Source: Rhodamnia argentea (Eukaryota > Streptophyta > Magnoliopsida > Myrtales > Myrtaceae). From it: a stretch of DNA of 64,000 nucleotides. Numbering within the stretch: position 1 is the first letter of the stretch; each line of letters opens with the position of its first letter. The position numbers and the translations under genes are program-made. This document shows, piece by piece, positions 60,088 through 64,000 of the stretch. The notes beneath the pieces were generated by a model that was given only the letters and a program-made list of their open reading frames with translations, was not told where the DNA came from and searched no databases. The stretch is taken from assembly GCF_020921035.1 (NCBI RefSeq), contig NC_063156.1, positions 1,426,001 to 1,490,000 of the forward strand, given 5' to 3'.

Positions 60088-60420
60088 TTCTGCTGGTTTT
60101 GTCGGACTCCATTTTGTCTTCCTTTGTTCTACTTCCCTCTTGCCTTGTCCCGACTCCTGATCGCTGTCCAACCTGACCCCCTTCGCCTCTGAACGAAGCA
60201 ATCCGAGCCGTATAATTTCTCATGATGGAATTTGCCCATATCCGATCTATTTTGAGGGAAAGAACTATGAATAACTCCCTCCTTTCAGCATTCTTATCCT
60301 TGTCACTGATTCTGTGCGTTTCCATCTTGTACGACTGTTTATCTGGCTTATTCAAGCGGATTGTCCTCGAGGACGATTATTTGTAGAAATTCTCCTTACG
60401 GTGTAAAGAAGCCTGTGTTT
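60088..60420 (+). pseudogene. Degraded copy of CPSF100 intron 17 and exon 18
   Basis: Collinear with 59088-59457. The exon-18 relic (about 60337-60385) keeps ATTGTCCT and GATTATTTGTA, but has lost the middle, including the [14 protein letters not shown] part, and its acceptor AG. Homology runs past the old stop into the 3' UTR (GTAAAGAAGCCTGTG). It cannot encode anything. Confidence 0.8.
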
Positions 60421-61024
60421 TCTCGCCCCATCATTGCAAAGAAGTTACACCTCCAGACCACGGTGTCCTGTTTTCTGAAATCTTGCTCTATTTTCATTTA
60501 GTCATCTGAACACTTGGCATTCACGTTAGTCCTTTACCTATTGCCAAACATAAAACCCACTCTTAAATCATGGGAAACGAATTCCGATGATATAGATGGG
60601 TGAATTCGATCTTTTCCAATTCGCGATCGAGTAGATGAACTAGCTCTAGGCAAAAAATTCAAACTCTCCGTCTAGTTCACCATCTGGCAAGTGCCAAATA
60701 TTATATTAAGCTCCAGAGCATAAAGCTGATCTGGATATCGCCCAGTGTGGTTGGGAAGTAGCCAGCCGACAGCATCAAGAGCATCGAAACCATATGCCAA
60801 GTTAAAAGAAAAAAATGCAAAAGTAGAAAGGCAACATATGAGAAACATTATCATGGCAAAAATGACATTCTTGGAAGTACAGGAATTCGGGTCTTCCCAG
60901 ATTCAAGAGTCTCGATCAAGGAAAATTTCTAAACTGCTGGCGGACTATTCAGATTGTAATTGAACAAGAAAATCCCTTCAAAAGACTAGTTTCAAACTAT
61001 CCCTCATTAGTTTCAAACTATCCC
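60421..61024. other. Interval between convergent genes, 3' side of eL36
   Basis: Expected to hold the 3' UTR of the minus-strand eL36 gene next to its stop. Short open frames on both strands (60672-60963) show no known domain. Confidence 0.4.
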
Positions 61025-62186
61025 TCATTTCTTCTTTTCACCACCTCCAGCAGACCTGCACCGAAATCCAAGAAAGGGCGAAAGAGATTATCTCACCGAA
61101 ACACGTTAAAACATAAAAAGATCTGCCAGCAATTACAAAAGCACCATGAAAAAGTGTGCATTTACTAGATTACCTCATCTTGCGGAGGACGTTAGACATC
61201 TCCTCGCGCTTCTTCTTTGCCCTCTTGTGGGTGCCCAGCTTTCTTTTAGCCACCTTCAGAGCACGCTTATCCTTTCCAACTTTCAGAAGCTCAGTGATCC
61301 TTTTCTCATATGGTGCAAATCCAGCAACTTCCCTGATCAAGTTCCTCACAAAATGGACCCTCTTGCTGGTTTTCTAGAGGACATAAAAGGAACCAAATCT
61401 TACATAGGAAAAATAATAATTCAATTCTTCCTACCCTACAATTAATGTCCATAGAAGTAACTTATGACCTCTGCTTTTGCTGATACTACTCAAGGGAGAG
61501 AAGAAAAGAGACCCCTTCAGTAATTTGCATTTTGAAGTGGAAACCACAATTCTCCATCGAAATTTAAGGGGAGCAAATTATGACTATTCCAACTGTAATT
61601 TAGAGAGACCTCAACACCGGCTATTGTATGGATGTGCAACTTTGATAGTTACATGGAAGACAACAGTGATATTTTTGCAATCCACCTACAGTATTGGGCA
61701 CCAGCTGCACCACGTATTTTCACCAAACTAGATACTGCTTACATGGTTTAGCCAATTGCGTGAGTGCAACAGACTATAATGCAATTTCTGCCAGAACCTA
61801 ACCCTGTAAGAGAAACTAGTTTCCTCCTTATATCCTTATACTCTCTCTCTACAAATACCGTCAAGCAAGATACTAGGGCATCCCTCCTCAGATATCAATC
61901 TCCCAGCCATCAGCAAATTTCCACATTACAAAACAAAGGGGCAACAAATGCCAGCCGTCAATCACGAGTCATTAAAATTCTCTTCTAGGGAGACAAAACT
62001 GATACAAAATCCTGAATCTTTCAAATTGCATCAATGAAATGTACATGCATCGGCTAATCAGCATGAATGCAGGATGAAACTTACTCCCTTACGATCACTA
62101 GGACGCGGAGCAAGTTCCTTCTTGGTCACGATGTGGCCCTTGTTAAGGCCCACGAAGAGGCCAGTGTTTGGCTGCTTCGGAGCCAT
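61025..62186 (-). CDS. RPL36: 60S ribosomal protein eL36
   Basis: Structural protein of the large cytosolic ribosomal subunit. Coding exons on the minus strand: 62186-62085, 61373-61174, 61055-61025, joined to 110 aa, the usual size. The protein starts [18 protein letters not shown], contains the conserved [36 protein letters not shown] and [10 protein letters not shown] stretches, and ends in a short basic tail. The splice after codon 34 falls at KG|KT, and the last intron splits an Arg codon. A 5' UTR intron (62606-62190) ends three bases before the ATG. The gene is convergent with CPSF100. Highly basic composition agrees with rRNA binding. Confidence 0.96.
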
Positions 62187-62606
62187 TTCCTGCTTATCGA
62201 AAACACGAACCCACGAATTAGTGCGTGCTTGCAGAATCAATCCTAATCAAAATACGCAGACAGTACGCCTGTGATACACCATGTTAAAGCAGGTGAAATT
62301 AGCAAAACCGAAGAGTTGTAAAGAGAAGTTTTTGCCATAGAGTGCCGTGAGGAGACCGACAACAACCCCATTATCATGTGCAAATCCAAGATTTACAGCA
62401 AGCAAGCAATCGATGAACGTGGGATGAACCAAAGCTACGCGAGATAAGTAGGATACAGAGACGAATCAAACATCACGAAGCTTATACGTTGAACAACGGA
62501 GAGGACAAATCTAATAAACATAGAATCTGAAAACTCAAGCTTTCGATCTTCTGAAGAGTTTTCACTCTTCCTCTGTGAACTCATAAGGTCGACAGCTTGA
62601 CATTAC

Positions 62607-62690
62607 CTTTTGGCGGCCTGACAATCTGAGGCGGTCGGCTTGAAGAGGAAGAACTAGGGTTAGGCGTTCAGCGTCGCCTTTTATATATCC
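62607..62690 (-). promoter_or_regulatory. eL36 core promoter and first non-coding exon
   Basis: On the minus strand TATATAA lies at 62687-62681, about 25-35 bp before the likely transcription start. The start region contains CTAACCCTAG, close to the telo-box that is frequent in plant ribosomal protein genes. The non-coding exon ends at 62607 with donor GTAATG. Confidence 0.65.
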
Positions 62691-63114
62691 GCAAAATAGG
62701 GCAAGGAGAAGGAGGACTGGGGAGGAGGAAGGGTAAAGTCGTCATTGCACATGTTGAAAGTTAATATTTTGAAAACACCTATTAACCAATACTAAGCATG
62801 AAAATTTGTTTGCTCCTGTATGGATACACTACGAAAACGCTCATATCATGTGTGCAAAAAGAAAATATTAAGACGACACGATCATATGACATAGCTGATC
62901 CGATTTGAAGTTATTAATAAGTCGCGAAAATAAATTAATAATTTTATTCGGTCGCACAAAGAACATCGAGTATACTTTTGTCAAGATACGCTTGTTTATC
63001 AGCCAAACGTTCTTTTTACGGCTATATTCACTCTCCTTGTCCCTGCAGACAATCCAAATGGATATATGAGTTAATATATGTTTTTTTCGATTGTGTGAAG
63101 TCAAAATATTAACA
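62691..63114. other. Upstream flank of eL36
   Basis: AT-rich, no supported gene; any distal promoter elements cannot be singled out. Confidence 0.4.
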
Positions 63115-63328
63115 CTCACCACGGGCATGGCGTGTTTTGTGAGAATCAAACCTTTTGGCGCTGGCGTAAGCCACTGTCAGGGATTCGAAACTCTCCCAAC
63201 GCGTTTCCCAAACTTAAGTGGGGGGTCCTTATTGGTGGGCTTCAGGGCAAGCCTCCCTCCGAGTATAGTCGCCGTTGGAAAGGGCAAAGCCCTATTACGA
63301 TTGGCGGATCCTCGATCATAAAATATAT
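63115..63328 (+). mobile_element. tRNA-derived SINE (copy 2)
   Basis: 214 bp, flanked by a perfect 9-bp target duplication ATATTAACA (63106-63114 and 63329-63337). Box A-like TGGCGTGTTTTGTG at about 63128 and box B-like GGATTCGAAAC at about 63181. Collinear with the SINE at 25585-25809, including the GCAAGCCTCCCTCC phrase and GGCGGATCCT near the end. Confidence 0.88.
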
Positions 63329-63337
63329 ATATTAACA

Positions 63338-64000
63338 AATTTTCCGAGAAACTCAAAAGGATGGCTTTACTTTTGCTATGTCTAAGGAGTATATCACGTT
63401 CAAGAGAGTTGGTTTTACGAATTGCAAATATAGTGGTGATAAAAAAGATAAAGGGTAAAGTCGTCTTTGCTTGTCGAGATTTTTATATTGCAAAAGGCGC
63501 ATTGCTTTATTCGAAATGAAAACTTGTGTTTTTTTTTAAATGACATAAAAACATATGTAATTCATAGAACAAATTTGGTGTGTGTTGCGGGATTTGAATC
63601 GATCGAGAGCGGATGAAGTCGAGACGGGAGAGATGTATAATTTGAGAGATTATGCGGGGAATTATGGAGTTTTATTTTTTTCTTTTCTTTTGTCAAGAGA
63701 AAGATGTCATTCATATATCATAACAATAGTCAAGAGTTATATCTGCCAAGTCTAGTAAATTTCAAATAACTGTTGAACAAAACAAGAGTTAGAAAGCAAA
63801 TAACAAAACACAATCTACACTAGAAGCACACTATCGTTCTTCTAAAACAAATTTGTCACTGTGAAATTTTGGTGGCCGATCATCGGGAATAGCGATGAGC
63901 ACATATCGAAATCTCTCACTTCAATTGCAACGGCTTGAGTGCGCGTTTAATTTCAACGTCCTCATCACATCGTCGTGCAGAAATACCAACATCAATATAT
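63338..64000. other. Gene-free AT-rich DNA at the right edge
   Basis: No supported gene, RNA or repeat boundary. Confidence 0.5.

Noticed and set aside
60672..60963. 60- and 72-codon frames on opposite strands between CPSF100 and eL36
   Set aside because: No domain, no splice support, and they lie where the eL36 3' UTR or intergenic DNA is expected.
1..64000. A biosynthetic gene cluster joining the P450s with other enzymes
   Set aside because: No transferase, terpene synthase, reductase or transporter gene is visible; apart from the P450 copies only housekeeping genes are present.

Overview
The window is nuclear DNA of a flowering plant. Spliced eudicot-type genes, GT/AG introns, LTR retrotransposons with tRNA-primed layout, a tRNA-derived SINE and MITE-like elements all point there. 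A woody eudicot, perhaps Myrtales, is my impression only; nothing in the sequence proves the taxon.

The left 50 kb is a tandem cluster of four cytochrome P450 loci on the + strand, all of one CYP72-clan type that reads most like CYP715: gene A (1176-3827), gene B (26945-29462), pseudogene C (32628-33900) and gene D (46845-49318). A, B and D share the same four-exon structure and look intact (528, 524 and 524 aa). The flanks show that the duplicated unit held two genes: A plus its 3' flank matches C plus its 3' flank, and B plus about 10 kb upstream matches D plus its upstream. The cluster is therefore (A-B)-(C-D). C has lost its promoter, exons 1-2, the oxygen-binding helix I segment and nearly all of exon 4.

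Mobile elements inserted after the duplication can be delimited precisely because the other copy keeps the empty site. They are a young non-autonomous Ty3/Gypsy Tat/Ogre-like element with near-identical LTRs and TSD ATATC (6509-15091); a related 2.7 kb solo LTR with TSD ATTAC (29644-32364); a 2.0 kb copia-like solo LTR with TSD CACAT (35700-37699); a TRIM (18694-19341); a SINE (25585-25809); and a 0.4 kb MITE (4704-5102). The DNA between the P450 genes is otherwise AT-rich, repeat-laden and without a gene I can recognise.

The right 14 kb is conserved housekeeping DNA: the 18-exon gene for CPSF100, the 100-kDa subunit of the pre-mRNA 3'-end cleavage and polyadenylation factor (52318-59419, +), and convergent to it the three-coding-exon gene for 60S ribosomal protein eL36 (61025-62186, -). 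Degraded copies of CPSF100 intron 9 and of its last intron and exon lie between the two. A second SINE is near the right edge.

The P450s are expected to be ER-anchored monooxygenases. They have no functional link visible here to the two housekeeping genes. I found no clearly new biochemical system. The most informative observations are the two-gene duplication with mosaic intron relationships (gene conversion), the paralogous empty sites, a templated inverted junction, and a hairpin cluster in the copia-like LTR.
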